Assembly: GCA_014529385.2 (NCBI GenBank)
Contig: CM043953.1
Location: 81,538,338 to 81,598,337, forward strand
DNA from: Adiantum capillus-veneris
Lineage: Eukaryota; Streptophyta; Polypodiopsida; Polypodiales; Pteridaceae
Direction: 5' to 3'
Length of the DNA: 60,000 bases
How positions within the stretch are numbered: the stretch's first letter is position 1; the number at the start of each line of letters is the position of its first letter. Of this stretch, positions 36,288 through 47,842 are shown piece by piece. The translations under genes were made by a program, and so were the position numbers. The notes under the pieces were generated by a model. The model saw only the letters and a list, made by a program, of their open reading frames with translations. It had not been told where the DNA came from and did no database searches.

Positions 36288-37180
36288 ATGGAGAATGATG
36301 CAAAATCTCCAAGGAATTTGGATGCTAATCCAACCACATCGTCTACAACAACGGAAGCAATGATCATGGCTTACTTAATCTCATTACAAGAAACTGTCTC
36401 AACAAGCAAAGTGAAGAGTTGCGCGTACTTGCAATGGAGAATGGCACTTTAAGAGTTCTCGTTGTGGAGAATGAGCACCTCAAGAAGGTTCTTGAAATGC
36501 AAACAACGTGCTTGATGCATCTTGAGAATGAAGTTCAAGAATAGAAATGCTCTCTTGTTGACATGAATGTATTGAAAGAACGCTTGAGCAAAGTTGAGAG
36601 TGATCATGTATTGAAAGAGAAAAAGATAGATACAATACGACATGATGTATGTGAGATGAGAAATGCATCCAAATCATGGACTGATATATGTAAGGATAAT
36701 GTGGTTTCTACATCTCCTATCACGCAAGTCGTTGTCCAAGCAAAGAATGTAGAGAATGTGGACACTCAAGAATTGCAAGAACGACAGAAATGCTCAAAGA
36801 ACATCGTCATTCGTGGAATCAAGGAGGAAAGCATGGAAACACCCCAATATCTTGCAGTTGCTATTGAAGAGTTTTTTGCTACACACTTTGGCATGTCAGG
36901 AATCATGGCTTATGGTGCACATCGAGTTGGAAAACAAGGAGTCCCTCGCTCGGGAGAAAGACCTATTGTATGTACCATGGTTGATGCGGTAAAGAGAAAG
37001 ATCATCCTTGACAATAGTTGGATCTACCTCAAAGGAACGGGTTGTAATGTATATGAGGATCGCACTCTTATGCAACAAAATGTACGTCACAAAGCATATG
37101 AGGAAAGAAGCAAGAAGGTTAAGGTGTCATCTCAAGAAGAAAAGCCACTTGAGGAGGATGCAAGTCCACCCAACAAATAG
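36288..37180 (+). pseudogene. LINE ORF1 protein
   Basis: The ATG at 36288 (MENDAKSPRNLDANPTT) starts the protein. A frameshift near 36415 moves to a frame reading EELRVLAMENGTL and VVENEHLKKVLEMQ, a coiled coil. A TAG at 36542 interrupts it, and the frame continues with LKERLSKVESDHVLKEKKID. The rest reads KNIVIRGIKEESM (an RRM-like strand), AYGAHRVGKQG, RPIVCTMVDAVKRKIILDN and NVYEDRTLMQQNVRHKAYEE. This coiled coil-RRM-CTD layout is that of L1-type ORF1p. ORF2 starts seven bases after its stop. Confidence 0.82.
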
Positions 37181-37186
37181 GAAAAC

Positions 37187-40100
37187 ATGATCTATGAGAC
37201 CAACTCACGCTTGCGAATAAGTTTTTGGAATTGTAACGGGTATCCATGGAATGCGGGAATTGGCATTGATGAGCTTACCAATGACTCCGATGTGATACTT
37301 CTTGTCGAAACATGGGAGCATGATGCGCAACAAATTCTTGGATTTGACAAATATGATTTGCATTATTTGATGTGGGCCAAAAATGCAAAGCAACGAAGAG
37401 ACCAAGGAGGCATAGCGTGTACGACCAAAAAGGGTTTGAAAGATGTTTCCATTGTCAAAGAAGATAAGTATAAACGCTACTTATGGCTAAAAATCAGCCC
37501 ACCAAATGGTCAAGTCATGTTTGTGGCTAGTTGCTACATTCCTCACTATGACTCCAACTTTTATTGTCGCTTAGATATGGATAGAGATCAGCCCTTTGTT
37601 GAACTAGAGGAAGACATTGCTCATTACAAGGATCAAGGTGAAGTCATTGTTTTTGGAGACATGAATGCTCACACAAATACACTACAACACAACACACGAC
37701 AAGTGGACATGCCGCATGTCTTAAGAATAATGGATGGCTGATACATGTATAATCGAAGTTCTAATGATGCAAAAGAACTGGATCATCATGGAAAGTCACT
37801 TCTACATATGTGCAATAGTATCAGAATGCTCATTGCAAATGGTGTATCTCTATGGCAATGCACCAATGACTTTACATGTAGAAAGCACAATGGTGATAGC
37901 GTGATTGACTATATGTTTTTCTCGGAAGCCACTCTAGAATGCATACAAAGCTTTACACTTTGGTGAATGGAATCCAGAATCAGATCGTAGGATGTTATGT
38001 ATTGACCTCAAGTGTGGTAAATGGCCCGAGTATGTAGCCTCCAATCATGATGTGAATCATTTGTACCTACGTCTAGACTTCAAACGAGCACTTATATATG
38101 CTGATATGGTGGACGAAATGTTAAGCATGATAGAGCACAAGAGAGCCCAACATTAGAATGCAAGTGGAAAGTTTTCAAAGAAGTAATTTGCTCTTGTGTG
38201 AAGAAATGCTTTTCGGTGAAACACATGTCTTGCAAAAGGTCTAAGAAGGGTAGCACCAAGAAGAAATGGTTTGACATGGAATGTAGTCAAGCCCGAAAAC
38301 ACTTGCTAAGATTGGATGCAAGAAAAGACAAGGAAGTTTACTTGGAATGTTCACACACATACAAAGCACTTGTTCAAAAGAAGAGGAGAAGGTGGGAAGT
38401 CAAAAAACAACTTCTTTTAGCGCAAGAGAAAGCACATGAATGTGGCAAGTTTTGGTAAAATCTAAAAGGCAAGCGCGTTGAGAGCTTTGGTGACTTGACC
38501 CTTGAGGATATATATATGCATTGCAAGAACCTCTATGAGCAACCCAATGTTGATAAGATGGAGTGTTGTAGCTCCCTTCCGTTTATGTCTCCCTTCTTTA
38601 CCATTGAAAATGTATGGCGCGCGCTTGAGAAACTTGCTACTCACAAGGCAGTGGACCTTCAAGGTGTCAAGACTGAAATGATTAAATGGACAAGCAAGAA
38701 AACACGATATTGGATATGCGATATGTTTAACCTTGCACTTCAGCATGGCATGCCTTATTATTGGAGTGCAAATTGGATCAAACCTTTGCACAAGGGAGGA
38801 GATGTAAACAATGTGAACAACTATCGCACTATAATGGTTGGTTCTTTGATGGAAACGTTATTTGGATGTATCATGGAGATGAAGATAAGTGAATGGGCTG
38901 AAAATAATGGCAAACGTACGCTTGGCCAAGCAGGTTTTTGAAAGCATCATAGCACTATTGATCACCTTGTCACTCTTTGAGTTCTTATGGAAGCGTCTCG
39001 ATTGAAAGGAAAAAAGTTGTATTGTTGCTTTGTGGATTTCAAGAAAGCTTTTGACATGGTACCGTGAGAAAATTTTTGGAGACGTATGCAAAGCCTTCAA
39101 ATGCCGAGAGAATTTATGCATGCAGTCTTTCACATCTATCAAAACGTGATATGTCGATTACGTATGGGAGGTGGAATTTTAGAATTTTTGCAAGCACCAT
39201 TGGTGTCAAACAAGGATGCCCACTTTCTCCAACCCTCTTTGGGCTACTCATTGATGAATTGGAATGCATGGTTCTTGATTTTATGCAGCAAGAAGGCATA
39301 GAAGAGGTTAAGATAAAAAATACGGTGATCATGCTTTTGCTTTATGCCGATGATATAGTGCTCTTGGCACATATCTTATAAGATGCACAAAAGCTTATGA
39401 GTATCTTAGAACGCTTTTGCCTACATAGCGGGCTGATTGTGAATGGATCCAAAACCAAGGTTATGCTTGTAAAGACCCTCGATGACAAAAATCCATGCAT
39501 TCTATACAACAATGAGCAACTTGAAGTGGTAGATCACTTAAAGTACCTTGGCCTTGAGGTTCCATCCAATCATAAATGGAAGGATTGTGCAATGCGTCGC
39601 TTGGAAGCCGGAAAGAGGGCTTATTATGCATTTGAAAACATGTGCAATGCTGGAGAGATCAAGTGTTGGGATCTCAAAAAGTACCTCTTTGACACATTGG
39701 TGACACCGGTGCTTCTTAATGGAGTGGAGGTGTGGGGTGGAAGCATCCGGAAGTCTACTTGGAAAGAGTTTGAGAATGTCCAAAAGCGTTTTCTCAGCAA
39801 CTTTCTCCAATTCAAGACACAAACACCCTACATGTGCTTACTTCTTGAGTCCGGATCGCTTCCCATTGAGGTCTTGGGCATGCAAAGGGTTGTGGAGTAC
39901 ATGCTTAAGACACAACATAGCCCTTTGCATCGACTTCCTAGAGTCGCATATGAAGCAAGTCAAAAGGTCCAAAAGACATGCAAGAGCAAAATACTATGTT
40001 CGGGGTGGATGCTTGACATCAAGAAATGGTTTGGAAGATGGGATGCATGTCACTTGGTTGAGGATGCGTCGATCGACTACCAAGTTAATGAGGCCTTCTT

Positions 40101-40566
40101 ACAATGCCAATGTATCACGGCTTGGGAAAAATCTGGAGGTTCTCGCTTCAGCCATTACACCACACATGTTGCCCCAAACTACAAATCTCTCTTCTTCTCC
40201 AAACGAGGTTATCGAACCCATCCCTAAATCCTTGAGCCCATCCCATTGAGTGCGATCCGCACCATTGCCTCCGTTCGTCTTAGCTCCCATTCTCTACGCT
40301 TCGAGACAAGATGTTGGGACACTGGCGAGGAGTCTCATCGAGTTTGCACCTTATGTCCTCGTCAAGTGCGAGAGAGTGATTACCACACACTACTTGAGTG
40401 CTCAGCTTTTGACCACATTAGGTCCTCTTTTCCCCATATATTCAGCCATGAGCTCTCCCTACATACCTTCCTCTCCCAATCACGATGTGGAATCTCTATT
40501 GCGACGCTCATTTCACCCTTTTTTGAGCATCAAGAGTCACTTATGACCTCCACTCACGCCACATGA
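37187..40566 (+). pseudogene. LINE ORF2: endonuclease, reverse transcriptase, zinc motif
   Basis: The N-terminal APE-type endonuclease reads RISFWNCNGYPWN, VILLVETWEHD and VIVFGDMNAHTN, with a TGA at 37739 followed by HNGDSVIDYMFFS. After a linker with frameshifts, the RT gives NWIKPLHKGGDVNNVNNYRT, KLYCCFVDFKKAFDMVP, TIGVKQGCPLSPTLFGLLID and LLYADDIVLLA (YADD at 39343-39354). A TAA follows at 39379. The C-terminal part (39397-40566) ends with a cysteine-histidine motif CTLCPRQVRESDYHTLLEC typical of LINE ORF2. The endonuclease would nick target DNA and the RT prime on it; this copy is dead. Confidence 0.93.
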
Positions 40567-40574
40567 CACGTTCA

Positions 40575-40626
40575 TTTGGTCCCATAGGTCATATTTGACC
40601 TCCAAGGACGATAATAGAACTATCTT

Positions 40627-40682
<56 letters not shown>
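40575..40682 (+). other. Shared LINE 3' tail, copy 2, and (TC)n end
   Basis: The hairpin tail runs 40575-40616 and is followed by a (TC)n tract up to 40682. It differs from copy 1 only by AA for GT in the predicted bulge and by small changes at the repeat junction. Confidence 0.92.
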
Positions 40683-40685
<3 letters not shown>

Positions 40686-40693
40686 CTCATATA

Positions 40694-42352
40694 TTGAGAT
40701 TTTATCATATGCATATACATCAGCACACATCAAACAAGAAAGAGCTTTTGACTGGCCCGGATTACAACAAGATTGGCTTTTTCGATGAAAACGACGGATT
40801 TTTTATTCGGCCTCAGAACAGGAGGTTTTGTAGTCCGAATGACTTCATATTTGGTGTGCAGAGACATTGTACTATGTATATAGATCAGTATTCACCAAAC
40901 ATGTTAAAAACTTATGAATCGATCAATTTACTAAGGAATTAGCGTTTTTCAGCGAAAACTACATTTTTTGGTTTCGAACATAAATTTGAAGATTCTTTAG
41001 TCCGAATGGCTTCATATTTGGTGTGTTGGGATTTTATAATATGTATATACATTAGCACACATAAAACAAGAGATTTTGACTAGACCCTCTTACAACAAGA
41101 TTGGCGTTTTTCGATGAAAACGACTGATTTTTTATTCGGCCCAAAACAAGAAATTCAGGTGTCCGAATGGCTTTATATTTGGTGTGCAGAGACATTGTAC
41201 TATGTATATACATCAGCATCCACCAAACATGTTAAAAACTTATGGCTCGATCAATTTACTCGGGAGTTAGCGTTTTTCAAAGAAAACTATGGTTTTTGGT
41301 TTTGAGCATAATGTTAGGAAATAAGACATAGCTAAATAGATAATTGAGTAGATTATTTAATGGAGAGAGATAGATTTACATACACGAGATTATAGAGTAG
41401 AGAGAGAGAGAGAGAGTACACACGATATACGTGGTTCACCCAATGTGGGCTATGTCCACGGGAAAGCAGCCACTCAATGGATTTAGTACTTCAAAACAAG
41501 AAGTAGTTTACAAAGGGATTATACCCTTAATGGAGCTCTCGCCTTGCTTCACTCTCACCACCTCACACTCACCTTGTTGCATCAACTTCACACTCTAAAA
41601 TGTGTGTAGAAATGGCCTCCTTTTATAGGCCAAAAGGGCTTTCCTCTCTCATGAGAGGCAGCCATGTGTAGCCGCCCTTGTGTAGATAAGTCCAAATCGG
41701 ACCCTCCAATCCGCCCATGTGTGGCCGCCCTTGAGAAGACAAGTCCGCCATTGAATTCGGCCATCGGCCACCGGCCATTGACTTCCGACCACCAGCCACT
41801 GGCCATTGACTACCGGCCACTGGCCAACCGACGGTTGTTTTCCGACCACTTTCCAGCCGCCGTCCGACCATAATATTCCGACGAAAAGGAATATTCCGGT
41901 GAGGGGAAAAAAAAGTCTCGGGGGCTTCCGTCCCCGAGGCCCCTAAAGTTGCCCCTGATTTTTGGCCGTGAAAATTTTGGTTTCCGGCGAGTGATTTTCC
42001 TTCACGCACGATGGCTTCTCCTCATAATGGGGGACCTTACAAATGTGCGCTTTTACCGCAGAAATTACAAGGGTAAATCAGGCTCCATACTTAACACATA
42101 ACTTTAAAGATTTTTAAGTCCAAATGGATTCTTATTTGTTGTGTTGAGACATTGTAATATGTATATACATCAGCACACAAGAAAGAGCTTTTGACTGAAC
42201 CCTCTTACAACAAGATTGGTGTTTTTGAACAAAAATGACTGATTTCTGATTTGGCCCCAAAACAAGAGATTTAGGTGTCCGAATGGCTTCATATTTGGTG
42301 TGCAGAAACATTGTACTATGTATATACATCAGTATCCACCAAACAAGAAAAG
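40694..42352. repeat. Satellite array of 160-167 bp monomers, dimeric
   Basis: Monomers are A1 40694-40858 (165 bp), B1 40859-41025 (167), A2 41026-41186 (161), B2 41187-41311 plus 42102-42143 (167), A3 42144-42302 (159) and a partial B3. All share ATATTTGGTGTG and GTATATACATCAG words. A-types share CAACAAGATTGG; B-types share ATCAATTTACT and AAACATGTTAAAAACTTATG. B2 is split by a solo LTR. Confidence 0.92.
41312..42096 (+). mobile_element. Solo LTR inserted in the satellite
   Basis: The 785-bp segment starts TGTTAGGAAATAAG and ends CATACTTAACA. It is flanked by CATAA at 41307-41311 and 42097-42101. It contains ACGTGGTTCACCC...GTCCACGGG (about 41429-41461), a motif I know from LTRs of plant Copia elements, and a (GA)n tract. 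No internal domain is present. Confidence 0.92.
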
Positions 42353-42397
42353 TGGTTATTTTGATGTATGAAATTTCTATAATATAGTTGTGCTTAC

Positions 42398-43980
42398 CTA
42401 TTCAAACGTGCTACCATAGTGAGAACTTCTCCTTCGTTATCCTTAGTGACCTCAACCATGCATGACTCCACATAGCAATGGTACTTAGGTCCTCTCTGTG
42501 TGCTGCCTCAAAGATCAACTAATGTCAATGAAAATTTTTCTTCTCTAATGAATATAGAACGCGTAACAATAATGAAACAATATGGTACACTTGTATCTAT
42601 TTCTGCATTCCATGCCTTGAGACGGTGGTTCCCATCCCATGTGTACAACATCTTGCCTTGCACGTCTCTCCACCCTGACTTTAGCAGTTGTTTCTCAAAT
42701 TGTTCGTTTAGCTCCATCCAAATTGGGTCCCATGTTCTCTTTTTATTGTTACTTACTTCTACTGGGTCCAAGTCTGGAGTAATGAGGGAGAGCATGAACC
42801 TAGCACGATGTGGAACATACCCATTTATGGAAAATTCCAACGCTAGATTGTTGACTCGATCAATCACTGATCGTACAGCTGGACGAGGTAACAAACGGCA
42901 TAATGGCACTGGTGGCAGCGCTACCTTGCGAGTGACCTGTATTACCAAGACATAAAAGTAGATAGTGATGTAGATTGATTCACAAGTATTAGATGAGTAT
43001 TCTACTTCTATAAAAATATCAACCTCTAGGCGATGCAATGAGTCATCGAGCAAATCCCATTTCAATGTGGACTTCTCCGTAATACTGAAGAGTCCACGGT
43101 CTTCATCCCCTACATCCTCACCTTCACCATCATCTTCACTCGAGTAGTTTGGATTAGGGACTTGCTTCTTTGATGGTGACGGTAGCTTAGACTGGGATTT
43201 TTCCTTGCCTGTAGCCTTCATCGGATTCTCCACCATTTCTTTCGTAGGGTGGACTACTTGTTTTTTGCTAATTACGGCCTTCATGAAGATTCTGCCCTTT
43301 TTCTTTGGTGGCTCCCAACTAGGGTCGTCATCTTTCGTTGCTCGGGTTAGTCGCCTACTTTCAACGATTTCGGTTTTTTAATCTGCACTTCTTTTTTTTG
43401 GAGCCATTGTCTTCGTAAACAATTGCAAACAATTATATCTTCATTTGTTAGTCAGGAATTATTAATTTTGTTGTGGCTTACCTCTGCTCCAATCGTCTTT
43501 GTATGAGGTCCTAAGGCATCCACTTGTTGAGAGCCTCCTGATGCTGCACCAGTGGGTCGTGGAGCGACAAATGTGGGATCCGCAAGCTCCGGACCGTTTT
43601 GTACCTTGTTCTTTTGCTTGAACACAATGTTTGTTAATTGGAAGAGAACGCATATAAAAATCTTTAGTAGAACTAATACTAACCAAATCTTTTATCAGCC
43701 AAGCCACAACAATGCCTACCGCAACACCTAATGTGCAAACCTCATCATCGATCGGCGGAACATGTGGCAACACCAGTCCTCGAGTTGAAGCCAATTTGAC
43801 AGCGATCCCTAATGTGCCTCTAGGCAGGTCTCTTCCATGAAGCTTTTTGTGGGGTAGAGATGGCACCACTGTTCCTTTGCCCACTTCCTTGCCCTTGCTT
43901 AAAAGGACCACATGCTCATGTCTGCCAAAGGATCCACTTGCATGCACCATACTATCCACCAAGAAATTTTGTAAGTGCAC
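42398..43980 (-). pseudogene. Multi-exon gene relic with ParB-like DGNHR domain
   Basis: Four exons on the minus strand are joined by GT-AG introns: 43980-43684, 43616-43482, 43410-43024 and 42936-42398. The first three are multiples of three, and the introns between them are in phase 0. Exon 1 ends IDDEVCTLGVAVGIVVAW, resembling a C-terminal domain found in plant CACTA transposon proteins. Exons 2-3 are basic and Pro/Ser-rich with an acidic patch (EDDGEGEDVGDED). Exon 4 contains RSVIDRVNNLALEF, then YTWDGNHRLKAW, matching the DGxHR core of ParB/sulfiredoxin-like domains. In-frame stops lie at 43378 (TAA) and 42508 (TGA, one change from CGA). A good splice donor at 42397 faces the satellite array, so 3' exons are lost. 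It is not a known family to me. Confidence 0.55.
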
Positions 43981-44177
43981 CTTAGTTGACATACATGTGA
44001 AGAAAAGCAAAGCTACGCATTACAGACTTCTACACACTCTCTTAGCTACCAATCACTTCTTTTTTATAACAAAGGGCTTACCTATTTTCACTATGGATAT
44101 TGAAACGCCGGATACGTTTCTCGACAAAGTTTTGCAACGCTTACTTTTCCCTTCAAAACTCCTAGACAGTCAGCACA

Positions 44178-44256
<79 letters not shown>

Positions 44257-44344
44257 GAGAGAGAGAGAGAGAGAGAGAAAAGACGTATAACGTCATAGGA
44301 AACTATCCTAAGAGACTATCTCAAGCCTTTTTTTTTTTTTAAGA

Positions 44345-44376
44345 ACCAAGCACTAGCGATATCGCTAGTGCTTGGT
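44345..44376. repeat. Perfect 32-bp palindrome
   Basis: ACCAAGCACTAGCGAT is followed directly by its exact reverse complement, with T runs on both sides. It lies in a roughly 115-bp unit repeated at about 45007-45155 (GTAGGAAACTATCCTAAGAG, then a T run, then the palindrome, then ACCACTACTATTAAA). Confidence 0.97.
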
Positions 44377-44739
44377 CTTTTTTTTTTTTGAAACCACTAC
44401 TATTAAACAAGATTGAATTCCCCTACTTTAAAAAAACTCATAAGATTCCCCTCCATAGCCACCTCCTTTGCCTCGAGCTCCAACTCCGTCTCTGCCTTCG
44501 CCTAGGCCCATCCCCACCTCCCGGTAGCCCCCTCTACATGCTACCATATCCATCTCCCAGAAGCCCCCACACCTGTGCACGAGCATGACATTCTCCCATG
44601 CCAAATTTGGCTCTATCTTATCACCTACATATGCTACTTTGTGCCCGCATCCCACTTCCCAGCAACCTTGGCTATACCAGCACGCAGACCTGACGCTCTC
44701 CACCTCTACAAACGCCAAATGATACTCTTGTAGTCAATT

Positions 44740-44776
<37 letters not shown>

Positions 44777-45060
44777 AGAGACTTGCTTCGCATGCAACTC
44801 AGTACCCACCATGTGGATAGATACTTTTTCCTTCTGTGAATGCTCGCAAATGCTAGTTCCAGTTCTCTTCGCATGCAACTCGTTCAACAGAGCAGAAGGA
44901 ATAGAGACAAAGAGAGAAGAAGAAGAAGAAGAAGAAGAAGAAGAGAGGTTTAAAGTCGTAGTAAAACTATCCCACTTTGCATGAAGAAGAAGTAGAAGAA
45001 GACTGTTAACGTAGTAGGAAACTATCCTAAGAGACTCTCTTAAGCTTTTTTTAAAAAAAA

Positions 45061-45096
45061 GAACCAACCACTAGCGATATCGCTAGTACTTGGTTC
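45061..45096. repeat. 36-bp near-palindrome, same core
   Basis: Two 18-base arms (GAACCAACCACTAGCGAT and its partner) match at 16 of 18 positions; the core is identical to that at 44345. Confidence 0.95.
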
Positions 45097-45316
45097 TTTT
45101 TTTTTATAAAAAGCATACTACCCAAAAAAAACAAAAAAAGAGATACCACTACTATTAAATGAGATACCTCCCTCGCCCTCTCTTTTGCAACCCGATACCT
45201 CCCCGCCCTCTTCCCATCCGAGTGTCGTCCACTCTCTTGCCTAGTAGTAGAATTCTCCGTCATCTCATGATGCAACAATCTGTGATGCATCCTCTCACCA
45301 CTATGTTTTGGCCCTC

Positions 45317-45398
<82 letters not shown>

Positions 45399-45408
45399 CC
45401 TTAATCAG

Positions 45409-45470
45409 TAAACAACAAACGATTGTTTGTTGCAACAACAAACGATTGTTTGTTGCAACAACAAACGATG
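45409..45470. repeat. 23-bp tandem repeat
   Basis: Two full units of AACAACAAACGATTGTTTGT followed by TGC (45411-45433 and 45434-45456) and a partial third; each unit is itself close to palindromic. Confidence 0.93.
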
Positions 45471-45586
45471 GGTGAAGAAGCATGTGCTCTAGTGTATTGA
45501 AGGGAGGGTGAGTGTGATTAGTGGGAAGAGCGAAGAGCGTCAACAAAGAGAGGGGGACACTTAGAGAGGTGAAGAATTCAAAGCCA

Positions 45587-45668
45587 AGCACTAGCGATGT
45601 GCTGAGAGGGGGGGTGGGGGGGGATAGAGGTGTTTAAAAAAACAAGCATTAACGACATCGCTAGTGCT
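45587..45668. repeat. Inverted repeat of the same core around a G-rich loop
   Basis: AGCACTAGCGATGT (45587-45600) and its exact complement ACATCGCTAGTGCT (45655-45668) flank 54 bp that include two long G runs. Confidence 0.95.
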
Positions 45669-45747
45669 AGAGCTGTAAAAAAGAAAACCATCACTACAAA
45701 AAGATGAAAAAAGAGTGTTAAGGAGAGAGAGAAATAGAGAGCTAGAG

Positions 45748-45814
<67 letters not shown>

Positions 45815-46329
45815 AGGAGAACAAGGGTCTTAAAGAGGGAGAGGGAGAGGGGGAATGTAGAGGACGGGTGGAAACAGTTAGAGATAAAGAAGGGGAACAA
45901 AGGAAAATAAACAGAGAAGGAGATGGATCATACCTGCTATTTGAAACAACTGCAAATGATCTCTTTATCCTCTTCTCCTCTTATTTATATGTAGGGAGAG
46001 AGGGTAATAAGGAGGGAGATTGAAACCAAGAGGTAGAAATAGTGTATGGAGATAGAGAGAGTGTGTGAAAGCTGAGCCTTAATTGATTATCTATAAAATT
46101 TGTTGCTAGTGCCTCCAATATCTTTTTTTTCTCATTAATTATTGTCTATCTTTCCTCCACACCCAAAAAAAAGATCATAAATGACACTAGTGATGTAGCT
46201 ATTTTGTTCATACCTCAATCTCTCTTTTCTTTGGTGTAGTCTCCCTCTCAAGACCCCTAGCCTCTCGTATCTCTCTCTCCCTCCATCTCTCTCCCCTATG
46301 TCCTTTACCATCTCTTCTCTTTTGCTTCC

Positions 46330-46371
<42 letters not shown>

Positions 46372-46778
46372 GAAATACTCACTCGTGTCAGTGCATTTAA
46401 GGAGATGCAAACAAAACAAGAGACTATATATAGAGATGATTCATTAGAGTTGCTCATTTTCTCATGCTATTAGTGCTTAAGCTTTCCTTAGACGTCCACA
46501 TAACCATCCTTTCCTTCCCCCATTTTTCTTTTTCCCTCCTTCTCTCTCATCACCATTTTTAATTTCACACCCTCTTTCCATTGTCTCTCTCTCCCTCCTC
46601 AACCTCCCTCTGCCTTCAATCTCTCTCTCTCTCTCCCCACTTTTGGTATATGCCTTACTATATCCTATGATCTCTTCTTTTCTATTATGTCCTCTCTACC
46701 TAGCACACACATTCCTCCTCCATCTTGCCTATATTCCCTCTGCTTCTCCCCCTCTCTTCACCTCAACCTTTTGTAAAA

Positions 46779-46857
<79 letters not shown>

Positions 46858-46859
<2 letters not shown>

Positions 46860-47280
46860 GGAAAACTCTTGTTTTATTGTTCATGTAGACGGTGTAAGGG
46901 TGGGAAAACCACGACACCTATCGTCGGAAGGCACTTTGTTGGTTCTTTCAAGAGCTGACATAAACGCACCGGTTCATTTTAACGTGTTTGCTTTAACGTG
47001 CAGTGATGAAGGTGAATCGATAAAGTTGCCATTGCAAAATACAGGCAAAGGTAATAGCTTTCCCCTATATGTTTTAGATGCTAAAATTTCAACCGAATAT
47101 GTGGCATTCTTGGATCCTCTCGTCATACCTCCTACATCTACTAAACCCGATTTGGTGGTACTTTCTTTTGATGATGTTAACCCTCACGGCTCACGGACAC
47201 CCCATCACCTACGACGGATGTGTATTATGTATTTGGTAGAGTCAGGTACCGGGCTTGTCGGACCAATAGGAAAAGGGTAA
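46858..47280 (+). CDS. Hypothetical protein, 140 codons
   Basis: An open frame starts with the ATG that immediately follows a (TC)n-(AC)n microsatellite. It reads MENSCFIVHVDGVRVGKPRH, has a mixed, protein-like composition, no signal peptide or membrane segment, and ends GLVGPIGKG. I recognise no domain. It lies just upstream of the LTR of element Y in the same orientation. It could be an exon of a larger gene, since the frame shows no stops, or a chance frame. The adjoining pyrimidine-rich microsatellite resembles a plant 5' UTR. Confidence 0.35.
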
Positions 47281-47289
47281 GAGTGATCG

Positions 47290-47495
47290 CTGATGAGAGG
47301 CGCACTCTAACTGGGACATTCAAGGGATTAGTTGGCTAAGCATGGGCGCCCAAGTGTGAATGGGGTGAGCTCATATAAAAGCCAACTAAACCTAAAATTC
47401 ACTCATTCTCTCATTTGTGCAATAGAAGAGTGCTCTTGCTCCATCTCCATCTCCATCTCCATTTTCTTCTTCTTCACCTCCTTGTGCGTGTGTGT

Positions 47496-47583
<88 letters not shown>

Positions 47584-47820
47584 TCGAGCATTGCTACGAA
47601 GGCACGGCGGCGGCGAAGTGGTTGAGCGCGGCACGACTGCAGCTTCTTCTTCATCGCGGTGAGGAATCCACCACGAAGGCGAGCGTAGAGCGGTGAGTGA
47701 CACACCCTTTGCTCTCTTGAGCTTGCTAGATTAGTCTTGTTGTGTGCTTGGAGCCATTTGTGGCTCGCACACGGTGTATCGGCAAGTCCCTTGCTTCGAC
47801 AGTACGACAAGGAGCGCACA
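47290..47820 (+). mobile_element. 5' LTR of element Y (right part certain)
   Basis: The LTR right end is fixed by GGAGCGCACA at 47820 and the primer site five bases later. It contains TATAAAAG at 47374-47381, and a (GA)n tract at 47500-47580 in the transcribed part. The left edge was not found; no partner LTR with the same sequence was found downstream. Confidence 0.6.
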
Positions 47821-47824
47821 TTTT

Positions 47825-47842
47825 TGGCGCCGCTGCCGGGGA
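47825..47842 (+). promoter_or_regulatory. Primer-binding site, tRNA-Asp type
   Basis: TGGCGCCGCTGCCGGGGA differs by one base from the tRNA-Asp primer site TGGCGCCGTTGCCGGGGA used by plant Athila/Tat-type gypsy elements. Confidence 0.9.

Larger units (their letters stand above)
36251..40682 (+). mobile_element. LINE (L1-like), near full length, inactivated
   Basis: It contains ORF1 (36288-37180), ORF2 with endonuclease, RT and a C-terminal zinc motif (37187-40566), a very short 3' UTR, the conserved hairpin tail (40575-40616) and a (TC)n end instead of poly(A). Several stops and frameshifts affect both ORFs. The 5' end abuts the pyrimidine tract of the preceding half-LINE; no target duplication could be fixed because of the TC sequence. 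Confidence 0.88.
43981..46857. other. Microsatellite and palindrome-rich spacer
   Basis: It contains (TA)n 44179-44253, (GA)n 44257-44278, 44741-44770, 45321-45394 and 45751-45808, (GAA)n about 44918-44944, (TC)n 46332-46369 and 46781-46810, and (AC)n 46810-46857. Open frames are low complexity. A possible further 5' exon of the ParB-like gene (donor at 44081) could not be confirmed. Confidence 0.8.

Noticed and set aside
39719-40249. 176-codon plus-strand frame overlapping the LINE ORF2 C-terminus
   Set aside because: The overlapping frame 39397-40227 carries the ORF2 continuation in phase with YADD; this one has no motif.
41026-42352. Satellite or minisatellite repeats as a CRISPR array
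   Set aside because: Repeats are contiguous monomers of about 165 bp with no spacers, in a eukaryotic genome.
43462-43683. Single 182-codon frame 43462-44010 as one exon
   Set aside because: It runs through two sequences bounded by GT and AG; the spliced reading gives phase-consistent exons and better composition.
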